A DNA stretch of 64,000 nt from Pelomonas sp. V22. GTDB lineage: Bacteria > Pseudomonadota > Gammaproteobacteria > Burkholderiales > Burkholderiaceae_C. The position numbers and the translations under genes were made by a program. The stretch is taken from positions 62,001 to 126,000 of the forward strand of contig NZ_JAGIXS010000001.1 in NCBI RefSeq assembly GCF_030014915.1, read 5' to 3'. Below are positions 45,871-54,681 of the stretch, piece by piece (the stretch's first letter is position 1; each line of letters begins with the position of its first letter). The notes under the pieces were generated by a model, which saw nothing but the letters and a program-made list of their open reading frames with translations, searched no databases and had not been told where the DNA came from.

Positions 45871-46827
45871 TCAGCGGAACATCAGGAGGTTGATCAGGAG
45901 CACGTTGACCGTGAGCAAGGCCAGGGCCGTGGGCACCTGGACCCGAATCACCGCATTCTTGTCCGGCAGCTCCAGCAGCGCGGCGGGCACGATGTTGAAG
46001 TTGGCGGCCATCGGCGTCATCAGGGTGCCGCAGTAGCCCGAGAGCATGCCGATGGCGGCCATCACGGCCGGATCGCCGTGGTACACGCCGACGAGGATGG
46101 GCACGCCCACGCCGCCGGTCATCACCGGGAAGGCCGCGAAGCCGTTGCCCATGATGACGGTGAACAGCGCCATGCCGACCACATACACCGTGGCGGCCAG
46201 GAAGCGCAGGTCCATGTTGATGTAGCTCGTGGTCACGTGCGCCACGGCCTTGCCCACGCCGGCATCCGAGAACACGAGGCCCAGCATGCCGAGCATCTGC
46301 GGCAGCACCAGGGCCCAACCCAGCGCATCGATCAGGCGCCGCGATTCGCGCAGGCCCTGGACAGGCGCCTCGCGGGTCTGCCAGCAAGCGAGGCCCAGAG
46401 CCACGATGCAGCCGAGGCCGAGGCTCACCAGCGTCGCGTTCTTCGCCTCGATCAGCGGCACGCCGCCGATGAAGAGATGCTTGGCCGACAGCGTGCCCGC
46501 CATCGTCAAGAGCGGGATGGCGAGGGCCGGCACGAAGAGCTTGTGGCCGAGGCGCTTGGCGCTGGCCAGCGACTCCGCCGCCGAGGGCAACTGGTGCTTG
46601 CCGGCGCCCACGCCGCCGAGGCCGGCGATCAAGGCCATCAGGAGCACGCCGGCGCCCACCCATTCGGGCGGCAGCAGGTGGCCGACCAGGAAGACGAGCG
46701 CGTAGAGGCCCCAGAAGAAGGCGCTGGTGAAACGCTTGGGATGCTGGCGGTCGGCCAAGGTCATCAGCGACATGGCGCTGAGCACGAAGCCGGCGAGGTA
46801 GAACAGGAGGTCAAGGGTCAATGTCAT
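45871..46827 (-). CDS. DUF979 membrane protein, putative transporter part
   Basis: 318 residues with about nine transmembrane segments. The start at 46827 ([21 protein letters not shown]) has AAGGAG 11 bases upstream inside the end of the DUF969 gene. [58 protein letters not shown] is the conserved core of DUF979. DUF969/DUF979 pairs occur next to pcp in many bacteria and are thought to import pyroglutamate or pyroglutamyl peptides; this is inference. Confidence 0.88.
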   Translation of the reverse strand: MTLTLDLLFYLAGFVLSAMSLMTLADRQHPKRFTSAFFWGLYALVFLVGHLLPPEWVGAGVLLMALIAGLGGVGAGKHQLPSAAESLASAKRLGHKLFVPALAIPLLTMAGTLSAKHLFIGGVPLIEAKNATLVSLGLGCIVALGLACWQTREAPVQGLRESRRLIDALGWALVLPQMLGMLGLVFSDAGVGKAVAHVTTSYINMDLRFLAATVYVVGMALFTVIMGNGFAAFPVMTGGVGVPILVGVYHGDPAVMAAIGMLSGYCGTLMTPMAANFNIVPAALLELPDKNAVIRVQVPTALALLTVNVLLINLLMFR

Positions 46828-46828
46828 C

Positions 46829-47545
46829 TCATGACTCCTTGCGAGCGTCAGACGAGCCGGCGCCCAATTCCTGCTGCAGCGCCTTGTCCAGGCGGCGCAA
46901 ACGCCAGGCATGGATCACGAAGGCCGCGATGGCGGTCGGTATGCCCCACAGCGCGATGCGCATGGGCTCGACGTCGATGCCGGCCTCGTGCAGGAAGGTG
47001 GTCATCAGGACGATGGCGCCGAAGGCCACGAAGATGTCTTCGCCGAAGAACAGGCCCACGTTGTCGGTGGCCGCCGCGTAGGCGCGCAGCTTCAAGCGCA
47101 CGCGCTCGGGCAGGCTGCCGTAGCGCGCCTCGGCCGCACCCTCGGCCATGGGCGCGAGCAGCGGCCTCACCATCTGCGGATGGCCGCCGAGGCTGGTCAG
47201 GCCCACGGCCGCCGTGAGCTGGCGCGCGCCGAGATAGACGATCAGCAGGCGGCCGCTGGTGGCCGAGCGGATGCGCGCAATCCACTGCTGCGCATGCTGG
47301 CGCAGCCCATGACGCTCCAGCAGGCCGATCACGGCCAGCGGCAGCAAGAGGATCAGCGGCAGGTTGCGGGTCTTCACGAAGCCCGTGCCTATGGTGGCCA
47401 GCAGCTTCTGCACCGGGAAGCCCGCCGCCACGGCGGTGACGACGGCCGTGATGGCCACCACCAGCATCGGATTGAAGCGGAGCACGAAGCCCGCGATGAT
47501 CACGGCCACCCCGATCAGGGGCCACAGGTAAGGATCGCTTGTCAT
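46829..47545 (-). CDS. DUF969 membrane protein, putative transporter part
   Basis: 238 residues, about six transmembrane segments. PLIGVAVIIAGFVLRFNPMLVVAITAVVTAVAAGFPVQKLLATIGTGFVKTRNLPLILLLPLAVIGLLERHGLR and LTSLGGHPQMVRPLLAPMAEGAAE are the family core. It is the first gene of the 5-oxoproline operon and lies one base before the DUF979 gene. The two probably form one transporter. Confidence 0.88.
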   Translation of the reverse strand: MTSDPYLWPLIGVAVIIAGFVLRFNPMLVVAITAVVTAVAAGFPVQKLLATIGTGFVKTRNLPLILLLPLAVIGLLERHGLRQHAQQWIARIRSATSGRLLIVYLGARQLTAAVGLTSLGGHPQMVRPLLAPMAEGAAEARYGSLPERVRLKLRAYAAATDNVGLFFGEDIFVAFGAIVLMTTFLHEAGIDVEPMRIALWGIPTAIAAFVIHAWRLRRLDKALQQELGAGSSDARKES

Positions 47546-47591
47546 GAGGTTGGCTGCTCCGTGCTGGGTTTATTGAAGAACAACAACAAAT

Positions 47592-47617
47592 AATTGTTGA
47601 ACAATTGATGAATTGTT
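47592..47617. promoter_or_regulatory. Triple half-site operator, probable GntR site
   Basis: Three alternating half-sites: AATTGTT (47592-47598), G, AACAATT (47600-47606), GATG, AATTGTT (47611-47617). The first two and the last two each form a perfect 7-bp palindrome, with spacers of 1 and 4 bases. It lies 46 bp before the DUF969 start and 127 bp before the GntR gene. It is strikingly AT-rich in this genome and probably binds the GntR protein, with the shared middle half-site allowing two alternative modes. Confidence 0.7.
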
Positions 47618-47744
47618 GCCCTTTCATGCCAAAACGCATCCTGGTGCAAACCCGCAGTCTTGTTCCACGAAAGCAGACTGCCTGCGGGCAGAATGGCGTC
47701 CGGCATCCGCTGCCCCCGGCACCCCAGAACCAGGCCTCCTTCCG

Positions 47745-48452
47745 ATGAAATCCAGCCCTCCGCCCGCCGCTACCGAAGTCGCAACACAGGCCACCAGCCT
47801 GAGCGAGCGCATCGCCGAGCAGCTGCGCGGCATGCTGACCGCCGGCGAGTTCCAGCCGGGCCAGCGCCTGTCGGAGCAATCGCTGAGCGAGCACCTGGGC
47901 ATCTCGCGCAACACGTTGCGCGAGGTGTTCCGCCTGCTGACCAAGGACGGCCTGCTGCGCCATGAGCCCAACCGGGGCGTGTTCGTGGCTGCGCCCAGCA
48001 TCGCCGCCATCATCGACATCTACCGCGTGCGCCGCCTGATCGAGTGCCAGGCCCTGGCCCAGGCCTATCCGCGCCACCCGGCCAAGAAGCGCATGCGCCA
48101 GGCCGTCGAGCGGGCGATCCGCGCCCGCGATGCGGCCGACTGGCAGGCCGTGGGCACGGCCAACATGGCCTTCCACATGGGCATCGTCGAACTGGCCGAC
48201 AGCGAGCGCCTCAACCTGCTGTTCGCCCAGGTGCTGGCCGAACTGCGCCTCGCCTTCGGTCTCCTGCAGGACCCGGAGTTCCTGCATGCGCCCTATGTGG
48301 ACATGAACCGCGACATCCTCGAACTGGCCGAGGCCGGCGAGTTCGCCCGCGCCGCCGCCGCGCTGAACGACTACCTGGTGCACTCCGAACGCATCGTGCT
48401 GGCCGTCTACGCTCGCAAGCTCGAAGAGGACAAGAAGCGGGACATGGCCTGA
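47745..48452 (+). CDS. GntR/FadR-type transcriptional regulator
   Basis: 235 residues. The ATG at 47745 is preferred over one at 47613, which would add 44 residues without family likeness. Winged helix (about 20-85): LSERIAEQLRGMLTAGEFQPGQRLSEQSLSEHLGISRNTLREVFRLLTKDGLLRHEPNRGVFVAAPS. The helical FCD ligand domain (about 95-220) has YRVRRLIECQAL, NMAFHMGIVELADSERLNLLF and VHSERIVLAVYARKL. Divergent from the 5-oxoproline operon; 5-oxoproline or glutamate is a likely effector. Confidence 0.88.
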   Translation: MKSSPPPAATEVATQATSLSERIAEQLRGMLTAGEFQPGQRLSEQSLSEHLGISRNTLREVFRLLTKDGLLRHEPNRGVFVAAPSIAAIIDIYRVRRLIECQALAQAYPRHPAKKRMRQAVERAIRARDAADWQAVGTANMAFHMGIVELADSERLNLLFAQVLAELRLAFGLLQDPEFLHAPYVDMNRDILELAEAGEFARAAAALNDYLVHSERIVLAVYARKLEEDKKRDMA

Positions 48453-48521
48453 GTGTTGCCATGGTCCTTTGCGCTTAGCATTCAGGCCTGTTCATGAGAA
48501 GCAGCTGTTGGAGACCCACGC

Positions 48522-51062
48522 ATGTCTGATCCGTCCGCCTCGATTCCCTGGCCCCATGACACGGTCAGGTCCGATCTCGAGGACGCAGGCAGCGCATCGA
48601 CGCAAGCGCCCTTCTTCTGGCCCACGCCGCCCTACGCCGCCTATCCGCAGCCCATGGCGCAGCAGGTACCCGAGCCTTGCGAGATCCAGGGCCTCAACAA
48701 CAGCCGCAGCAGCGGCCACCTGATCCGCTTCAAGCCGACCGAGCGCCTGGTGCAGATCAAGGTGCCGCCGGCGCGCGCGGCCATGCCCTTGAAGTTCGGC
48801 CAGTTCCGCGTGCTCAAGCTTTTGACGCCGCTGCCGGCCGCGCCGCGCGACCCGTCGGCGCATCACAACCCGCTGTCGCTGGACCACCGGCCGCGCGCCC
48901 CCTTTCGCCTGCAGTTTGTAGGCGGCGGCGACCTCAACGGCCTCACCATAGGCCATCACCACGACGGCCAGGGCCTGTTCCTGTTCGTGCCGCTGAGCGA
49001 GGACACCGACGAGGTCCAGCGTCTCTTCATCCCGCGTGAGGCCTTGGCGGACTTTGACGTCGGCGAGCGCATCGGCGACCTGCTGGTCAGCGCCCAGGCC
49101 GCGACGCTGGAGCAGGTCGAGGCGGTGGCCCGGGAGCAGGAAGACCTGCGCTCGCGCCGCGTCGGCGAGATCCTGGTGGCCAAGCAGATCGTCACGCCGG
49201 AACAGCTGCTGCAGGCCATCGAGCAGCAATCCAAGATGCCCATGGTGCGCATCGGCGAAGCCCTGCTGGCGCTGGAGCTGGTGACGCCCGAGCAGCTCGA
49301 GGAGGCGCTCGTTCAGCAGCGCCAGGACCGCTCAGTGCCGCTCGGTGAGCTGCTGGTGCGCAAGCGCGTGGTCAGCCGCCAGGCCCTGCAGTCAGCGCTG
49401 GCGCGCAAGATGGGCTACCCGCTGGTGGACGTGGAGAACTTCCCGGTCGAGCCCGATGCGGTGCGCAAGCTGCCGTTCGCCATCGCCAAACGGCTGGAGA
49501 TGATGCCGCTGATGATGCGCGAGGGCCGCCTCGTCGTGGCGATGGAAGACCCGACCCGGCGTGATGCGATCGACGAGGCCGAGTTCATCACCCAGGTCAA
49601 GGTGGTGCCAGCGCTGGCCAAGGTCGGCAGCCTGCAGTTCGCCCTGCCCGGCGTGTACGACCGCTTCGGCGGCGAGAACGTCCCGCGTGGCGATCTCAAC
49701 CTGCCCGCCTTCCAGGCCGACTTCGAACTCGACAATGCCGACAAGCTGATCGAGACGCTGGAGCGCGAAGGCCTGGAGCGCTCAAGCGGCCGCGAGGACG
49801 ACTCGCAGATCGAGCAGAGCGACAACTCCCTGGTGCGCCTGATCAACACCATGATCATCGAGGCCCACACGCAGGGCGTGTCCGACATCCACATCGAGAC
49901 GCTGCCAGGCCGCGAGAAGCTCAAGATCCGCTTCCGCAAGGACGGCCAGCTGCGCCCCTACCTGGAGCTGCCCCACACCTACCGCAGCGCCATGATCGCC
50001 CGCATCAAGATCATGTGCGACCTCGACATCTCCGAGCGCCGCAAGCCGCAGGACGGCAAGATCAACTTCGCCCGCTTCTCGGCCCAGCACCGGCTCGAGC
50101 TGCGCGTGGCCACCATCCCGACCAACAATGGTCTCGAGGACGTGGTGATGCGCATCCTGTCGTCGGCCAAGCCCATCCCTCTCTCCAAGCTGGGCTTCTC
50201 GGCCAGCAATCTGAGCCAGCTCAGCGAGGCCGTGGCGCGGCCCTATGGCATGGTGCTGTGCGTGGGGCCCACCGGTTCCGGCAAGACCACCACGCTGCAC
50301 TCGGCCCTGGCCCACATCAACACGGCCGAACGCAAGATCTGGACCGCCGAGGACCCGATTGAAATCACCCAGGCCGGCCTGCGTCAGGTGCAGGTCAATC
50401 CGAAGATCGACTGGACCTTTGCCAAGGCGCTGCGGGCCTTCCTGCGCGCCGACCCGGACGTGATCATGGTCGGCGAAATCCGCGACCAGGAAACCGCCGA
50501 GATCGCCATCGAGGCCTCGCTGACCGGCCACATGGTGATGTCCACGCTGCACACCAACAGCGCGGCCGAGACCGTCACCCGCTTGCTCGACATGGGCTGC
50601 GACCCCTTCAACTTCGCCGACTCGCTGCTGGCCGTGCTGGCCCAGCGCCTGGTGCGGCGGCTGTGCCCGGCCTGCCGTGTGGCCGAACCGCTGAGCGATG
50701 CCGACCAGCAGGAGTGGCTGGACGACTACCTGCATGTGTTCCCGGTCGACCAGCGCCCTTCGCGCGCGGCGCTCTTGAAGGACTGGGTCTCGCAGCACGG
50801 CGTCAAGGGCCAGCTGCAGCACTACCACAGTCCCGGCTGCGGCCAGTGCGAGCACAGCGGCTACAAGGGCCGCGCCGGCCTGCACGAGCTCCTGATGGTC
50901 TCGCGCAATGTGCGCCGCCTGATCCAGACCGGCGCCCGCGCCGAGGAGATCCAGCACGCCGCACTGGCCGAGGGTCTGCGTACGCTGCGCCAGGATGGCA
51001 TCGCCAAGGTGCTGACCGGCGTCACCAGCATGGCCGAGGTGCGAGCCACCAGCAATAGCTGA
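48522..51062 (+). CDS. GspE/PilB-type secretion ATPase with long N-terminus
   Basis: 846 residues, longer than most PilB (about 570). The first 160 residues have no clear match. Repeated MshEN/GspE N-terminal modules follow (IGDLLVSAQAATLEQVEAV, VGEILVAKQIVTPEQLLQAI, LGELLVRKRVVSRQALQSAL; about 180-300). The ATPase has Walker A CVGPTGSGKTTTLHSAL (about 580), Asp box IWTAEDPIEI, Walker B DPDVIMVGEIRDQETAE, the His box STLHTNSAAE, and a tetracysteine zinc site (LCPAC, CGQC). It powers a type II secretion or type IV pilus machine, but no other machine gene is adjacent. Confidence 0.88.
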   Translation: MSDPSASIPWPHDTVRSDLEDAGSASTQAPFFWPTPPYAAYPQPMAQQVPEPCEIQGLNNSRSSGHLIRFKPTERLVQIKVPPARAAMPLKFGQFRVLKLLTPLPAAPRDPSAHHNPLSLDHRPRAPFRLQFVGGGDLNGLTIGHHHDGQGLFLFVPLSEDTDEVQRLFIPREALADFDVGERIGDLLVSAQAATLEQVEAVAREQEDLRSRRVGEILVAKQIVTPEQLLQAIEQQSKMPMVRIGEALLALELVTPEQLEEALVQQRQDRSVPLGELLVRKRVVSRQALQSALARKMGYPLVDVENFPVEPDAVRKLPFAIAKRLEMMPLMMREGRLVVAMEDPTRRDAIDEAEFITQVKVVPALAKVGSLQFALPGVYDRFGGENVPRGDLNLPAFQADFELDNADKLIETLEREGLERSSGREDDSQIEQSDNSLVRLINTMIIEAHTQGVSDIHIETLPGREKLKIRFRKDGQLRPYLELPHTYRSAMIARIKIMCDLDISERRKPQDGKINFARFSAQHRLELRVATIPTNNGLEDVVMRILSSAKPIPLSKLGFSASNLSQLSEAVARPYGMVLCVGPTGSGKTTTLHSALAHINTAERKIWTAEDPIEITQAGLRQVQVNPKIDWTFAKALRAFLRADPDVIMVGEIRDQETAEIAIEASLTGHMVMSTLHTNSAAETVTRLLDMGCDPFNFADSLLAVLAQRLVRRLCPACRVAEPLSDADQQEWLDDYLHVFPVDQRPSRAALLKDWVSQHGVKGQLQHYHSPGCGQCEHSGYKGRAGLHELLMVSRNVRRLIQTGARAEEIQHAALAEGLRTLRQDGIAKVLTGVTSMAEVRATSNS

Positions 51063-51169
51063 CGCCAGGCTGTCAGCCTCCGGCCGAAATCGCTGGGACA
51101 AGTCCTGCTTGCAACCGCTTGCAGCCATCGGCGATAGTCGATGCAGCTTCATGCAGCAAAGGTGTTCCG

Positions 51170-52312
51170 ATGGCGCAAGCGCAGGGTCTGCAAGGTCCGC
51201 AGGGGCCGCACGGCAACGGCGCGGTGCCACGCGCGGCGCTCGACGCCAAGCATGCGCAAGACATCGCCAGCTCGCATGAACGCTGCGTCGCCTTCGGCCT
51301 GAGCCCCGGCGCTGAGGCCGACCTCACCCGCCTCACCAGCGCCGGCCTGCAAGACCTGCAGCACCGCAACGCGCGCCTCTGTGCCCAGGCCCTGCCGGTG
51401 ATGGAAATGCTCTACGAGCAGCTGACCCACGCGCAAAGCATGGTGCTGCTGACCGACGCCAGCGGCGTGATCCTGCATTCGCTCGGCGACCCCGGCTTCC
51501 TGCAGCGCGCTCAGCAGGTGGCGCTCTCGCCCGGCGCGCTCTGGTCAGAGGCGGACAAGGGAACAAACGCGGTCGGCACCACCTTGATGACCGAGCTGCC
51601 GACCCTGGTCCACGGTCAGGAGCACTACCTGCGCTCCATGCAGTTCCTGACCTGCTCGGCCGCGCCCATCTTTGACCACAAGGGCGCACTCCTTGGCGTG
51701 ATCGACGTCTCCGGCGACCGCCGCTCCTACCATCCGCACACGCTGGCCCTGGCCACCATGTCGGCCCGCCTGATCGAGGACCAGTGGTTTGGCGACCGCT
51801 TCCGCCACAGCACGCGGCTGCAGTTCCACACCAGCATCGCCGGCCTCGGCACCTTGAACGAAGGCCAGCTGGCGCTGGACGAAGAAGGCCATGTGCTGGG
51901 CGCCAACCGGCGCGCGCTGGAGTTGCTCGGCCTGCCGGCGGCGGTGCTGCGGCGTGAAAGCCTGTCCAGCCTGTTCGGTCTCGGTTACGGCGAGGCTGTG
52001 GACCGCTCGCGCGGTGATGCCTCGCTGCAACTCCCGCGCGGTGAGCGCGTGCTGCATGCCAAGCTCAGCGTGCAACTGAATCAGCCGCTCTCGCGCCATC
52101 CCTTGTCGGCCGCCGAGGCCGCTGCGCCACGCAGCTTGTTCACACCGGCGCCACCGCCAGCGGCGGCGGCCATGCACAGCCTGCGCCAGACCGAGAGCCA
52201 GGCCATCCAGGCGGCGGTGCAAGCCAGCGGTGGCAATCTCTCGCTGGCGGCGCGGGCGCTGGGCATCGGGCGCAGCACGCTGTACCGCAAGCTGCGGGCG
52301 ATGAACGGCTGA
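51170..52312 (+). CDS. GAF-Fis regulator lacking the AAA+ domain (AcoR-like)
   Basis: 380 residues. The N-terminal part matches AcoR-type activators: SHERCVAFGLSPGAEADL and a GAF domain (about 70-200, with SMVLLTDASGVILHSLGD, LWSEADKGTNAVGTTLMTELPTLVHGQEHYLRSMQFLTCSAAPIFDHKGALLGVIDVSGD). A PAS-like segment (ALDEEGHVLGANRRALELLG) follows. The C-terminal Fis helix-turn-helix is QAIQAAVQASGGNLSLAARALGIGRSTLYRKLR. The central sigma-54 AAA+ domain (GAFTGA) is missing, so it cannot remodel sigma-54 and may act as a repressor or classical activator. Targets unknown. Confidence 0.82.
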   Translation: MAQAQGLQGPQGPHGNGAVPRAALDAKHAQDIASSHERCVAFGLSPGAEADLTRLTSAGLQDLQHRNARLCAQALPVMEMLYEQLTHAQSMVLLTDASGVILHSLGDPGFLQRAQQVALSPGALWSEADKGTNAVGTTLMTELPTLVHGQEHYLRSMQFLTCSAAPIFDHKGALLGVIDVSGDRRSYHPHTLALATMSARLIEDQWFGDRFRHSTRLQFHTSIAGLGTLNEGQLALDEEGHVLGANRRALELLGLPAAVLRRESLSSLFGLGYGEAVDRSRGDASLQLPRGERVLHAKLSVQLNQPLSRHPLSAAEAAAPRSLFTPAPPPAAAAMHSLRQTESQAIQAAVQASGGNLSLAARALGIGRSTLYRKLRAMNG

Positions 52313-52355
52313 GCCTGCGCCTATCATGGCGGCCCGACAGCAGCCATCGTCCGCC

Positions 52356-53414
52356 ATGAATCCCGACGCCGCCGTTCCCCGTCTCAGCAGCCTCTCGCAT
52401 GGCGGCGGCTGCGGCTGCAAGATCGCACCCGCAGTGCTGGCCGACATCCTCAAGCACAGCGGCGCCAGCACCCTGATGCCGCCCGAGTTGCTGGTCGGCA
52501 TCGCCACGGCGGACGACGCGGCCGTCTACCAGCTGAACGAGGAACAGGCCCTCGTGGCGACGACGGACTTCTTCATGCCCATCGTCGACGACCCCTTCGA
52601 CTTCGGCCGCATCGCCGCCACCAATGCGATCAGCGATGTCTATGCGATGGGCGGCAAGCCCATCTTTGCGCTGGCCCTCGTGGGCATGCCGGTCAACGTG
52701 CTGCCGGTCGAGACCATAGGCAAGATCCTGGCGGGCGGCCAGTCGGTCTGTACCGCCGCCGGGATCCCGATTGCCGGCGGCCACACCATCGATTCGGTCG
52801 AGCCGATCTACGGCCTCGTGGTGCTGGGCCTCGTCCATCCCAAGCAGGTCAAGCGCAATGCCGACGCCCAGGTCGGCGACCGCCTGGTGCTGAGCAAGCC
52901 GCTGGGCGTGGGCGTGCTGTCAGCCGCGCTGAAGAAGGAGAAGCTCGATGCTGCCGGCTACGCGCAGATGATCGCCACCACGACGAAGCTGAACACGCCG
53001 GGCCCCGAACTCGCCGCCTTGAGCGGCGTCCATGCGCTGACCGATGTCACCGGCTTCGGCCTGGCCGGCCATGGCCTGGAGCTGGCGCGCGGCGCGGGCC
53101 TCAGCGTGCTGATCGACTGGGCCCGCGTGCCCTTGCTGGATGGTGTGCGCGAGCTGGCCGAGCGAGGCCTGGTGACGGGTGCCTCGGGCCGCAACTGGGC
53201 GTCCTATGGCGAGCAGATCGGCCTGCCAGAGGGCTTTGCAGTGGCCGACCGCGCCTTGCTGACCGACCCGCAGACCAGCGGTGGCCTGCTCGTCAGCTGT
53301 ACGGAGCAAGCCCTGCCGGCGGTGATGGAGATCCTCCACCGCCATGGTTTCGACGACGCGGCCGAGATTGGCCAGGTCAGCGCCGGGCCGGCCGGGCTGA
53401 TCCTCAGCGCTTGA
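52356..53414 (+). CDS. selD: Selenide, water dikinase
   Basis: Makes selenophosphate from selenide and ATP. The ATG at 52356 places the active-site GGGCGCK at residues 16-22, as in E. coli SelD; an ATG ten codons earlier is possible. The catalytic position is cysteine, not a UGA codon. Further motifs: VATTDFFMPIVDDPFDFGRIAATNAISDVYAMGG, GGHTIDSVEPIYG, LTDVTGFGLAGHGLE and LTDPQTSGGLLVSC. No selA, selB or mnmH is nearby. Its end overlaps the convergent waaA by 11 bp. Confidence 0.95.
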   Translation: MNPDAAVPRLSSLSHGGGCGCKIAPAVLADILKHSGASTLMPPELLVGIATADDAAVYQLNEEQALVATTDFFMPIVDDPFDFGRIAATNAISDVYAMGGKPIFALALVGMPVNVLPVETIGKILAGGQSVCTAAGIPIAGGHTIDSVEPIYGLVVLGLVHPKQVKRNADAQVGDRLVLSKPLGVGVLSAALKKEKLDAAGYAQMIATTTKLNTPGPELAALSGVHALTDVTGFGLAGHGLELARGAGLSVLIDWARVPLLDGVRELAERGLVTGASGRNWASYGEQIGLPEGFAVADRALLTDPQTSGGLLVSCTEQALPAVMEILHRHGFDDAAEIGQVSAGPAGLILSA

Positions 53415-54681
53415 GCAAGCCCAGCAGCGCCTCGGCCATGCGGCCGGCTGCCCCGCGATGCGCCGCGGCAAAGGCCTCGGCCCGGCCCGCCATGGCTTCA
53501 CGGCGCGACGCATCGGCGATCAGGGCACGCGCCTGAGCCAGGCCTTGCTCCATGTCGGCCACACGCAAGGCCGCACCGGCTTCCAGCGCCAGCTCCGCAG
53601 CCTGGGCGAAGTTGAAGGTGTGCGGCCCCATCAGCAAAGGGCAGCCGCAGGCCGCCGCCTCGATCAGGTTCTGGCCACCGAGCGGCAGGAAGCTGCCGCC
53701 GAGCAAGGCCGCGTCAGCCAGGCCGTAGTACAGCGCCATCTCGCGCAGGCTGTCTCCCAGCCAGGCATCGGCCTGCCACGCCTCGCTGCTCGGCTTCTCG
53801 CCAAAGCTGCTACGCCGCGCGAGCCTTAGGCCCGCCGCCTCGATCAGGCCGGCCACTTCGTCAAAACGCTGCGGATGGCGCGGCACGATCAAGAGCAGCG
53901 GCCGGCTGGCGGCAGGCAGGGCGGCGAAGGTGCTCAGCAGCAGCGCTTCCTCGCCTTCGCGGCTGACGGCGAACAGCAGCACCGGCCGCTTCAACTGTGC
54001 GTGCCAGGCACGGCCCTGGGCCAGCAGGGTTTCATCGGGATGGAGGTCGAACTTCAGATTGCCGCAGACCTGCACGGCACCCACGCCGCTCTCGCGCAAG
54101 CGCCGTGCATCGGTTTCGGTCTGGGCCAGGGCCAGCTTCAGTGCTCGTGCGGCCGGCTCCATCAGCCAACGCAACCGCCGGCCTTGCCGGAAGCTCTTCT
54201 CCGACAAGCGCGCGTTGGCCAGCACCAGCGGCAAGCCCGCCTTCGCAGACTCATGCTGAAGAACGGGCCAGATCTCGGTCTCCATCAGCACGCCGATGGC
54301 CGGCCGCCAATGCCTGAGAAAACGCCGCACGGCGCCCGGCGTGTCGTAGGGCAGCCAGGCCTGAACATCGCCGGGCTGCAGCAGCGCGGCGCCGGCTTCG
54401 CGGCCGGTGGCCGTGCTGTGGGTCAGCAAGAGGCGCAGGCCGGGCCGCTGGTAGCGCAGCTCTTCGATCAGGGCGCGGGCGGCCAGCGTCTCGCCGAGCG
54501 AGACGGCATGAACCCAGAGGCGGCCCGCCTCGGCGGTGCCGCTGTACAGCCCCAGGCGCTCGCCCCAGTGCTGGCGGTAGGCCGCTTCGGCCGCACCGCG
54601 CCGCCACAGGCGCAGCAAGTACAGCGGCGTGGCCAGCCGCAGGAAGCTCGCGTAGAGCCAGCGGCTGATCGCTTCTTTCAA
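53404..54681 (-). CDS. waaA: 3-deoxy-D-manno-octulosonic acid (Kdo) transferase
   Basis: Adds Kdo to lipid A in the inner membrane, 425 residues. The N-terminal signal-anchor (SRWLYASFLRLATPLYLLRLW) precedes the glycosyltransferase fold. Motifs: WVHAVSLGETLAARALIEEL, LLTHSTATGREAG, AIGVLMETEIWPVL, LVLANARLSEKSF and GGSFLPLGGQNLIEAAACGCPLLMGPHTFNF. It overlaps the phosphomannomutase gene by 4 bp on the same strand, and both serve lipopolysaccharide synthesis. Confidence 0.95.
   Translation of the reverse strand: MKEAISRWLYASFLRLATPLYLLRLWRRGAAEAAYRQHWGERLGLYSGTAEAGRLWVHAVSLGETLAARALIEELRYQRPGLRLLLTHSTATGREAGAALLQPGDVQAWLPYDTPGAVRRFLRHWRPAIGVLMETEIWPVLQHESAKAGLPLVLANARLSEKSFRQGRRLRWLMEPAARALKLALAQTETDARRLRESGVGAVQVCGNLKFDLHPDETLLAQGRAWHAQLKRPVLLFAVSREGEEALLLSTFAALPAASRPLLLIVPRHPQRFDEVAGLIEAAGLRLARRSSFGEKPSSEAWQADAWLGDSLREMALYYGLADAALLGGSFLPLGGQNLIEAAACGCPLLMGPHTFNFAQAAELALEAGAALRVADMEQGLAQARALIADASRREAMAGRAEAFAAAHRGAAGRMAEALLGLLKR

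Noticed and set aside
52356-52430. Selenocysteine codon in SelD
   Set aside because: The catalytic position is encoded as cysteine within GGGCGCK; no in-frame TGA is present.
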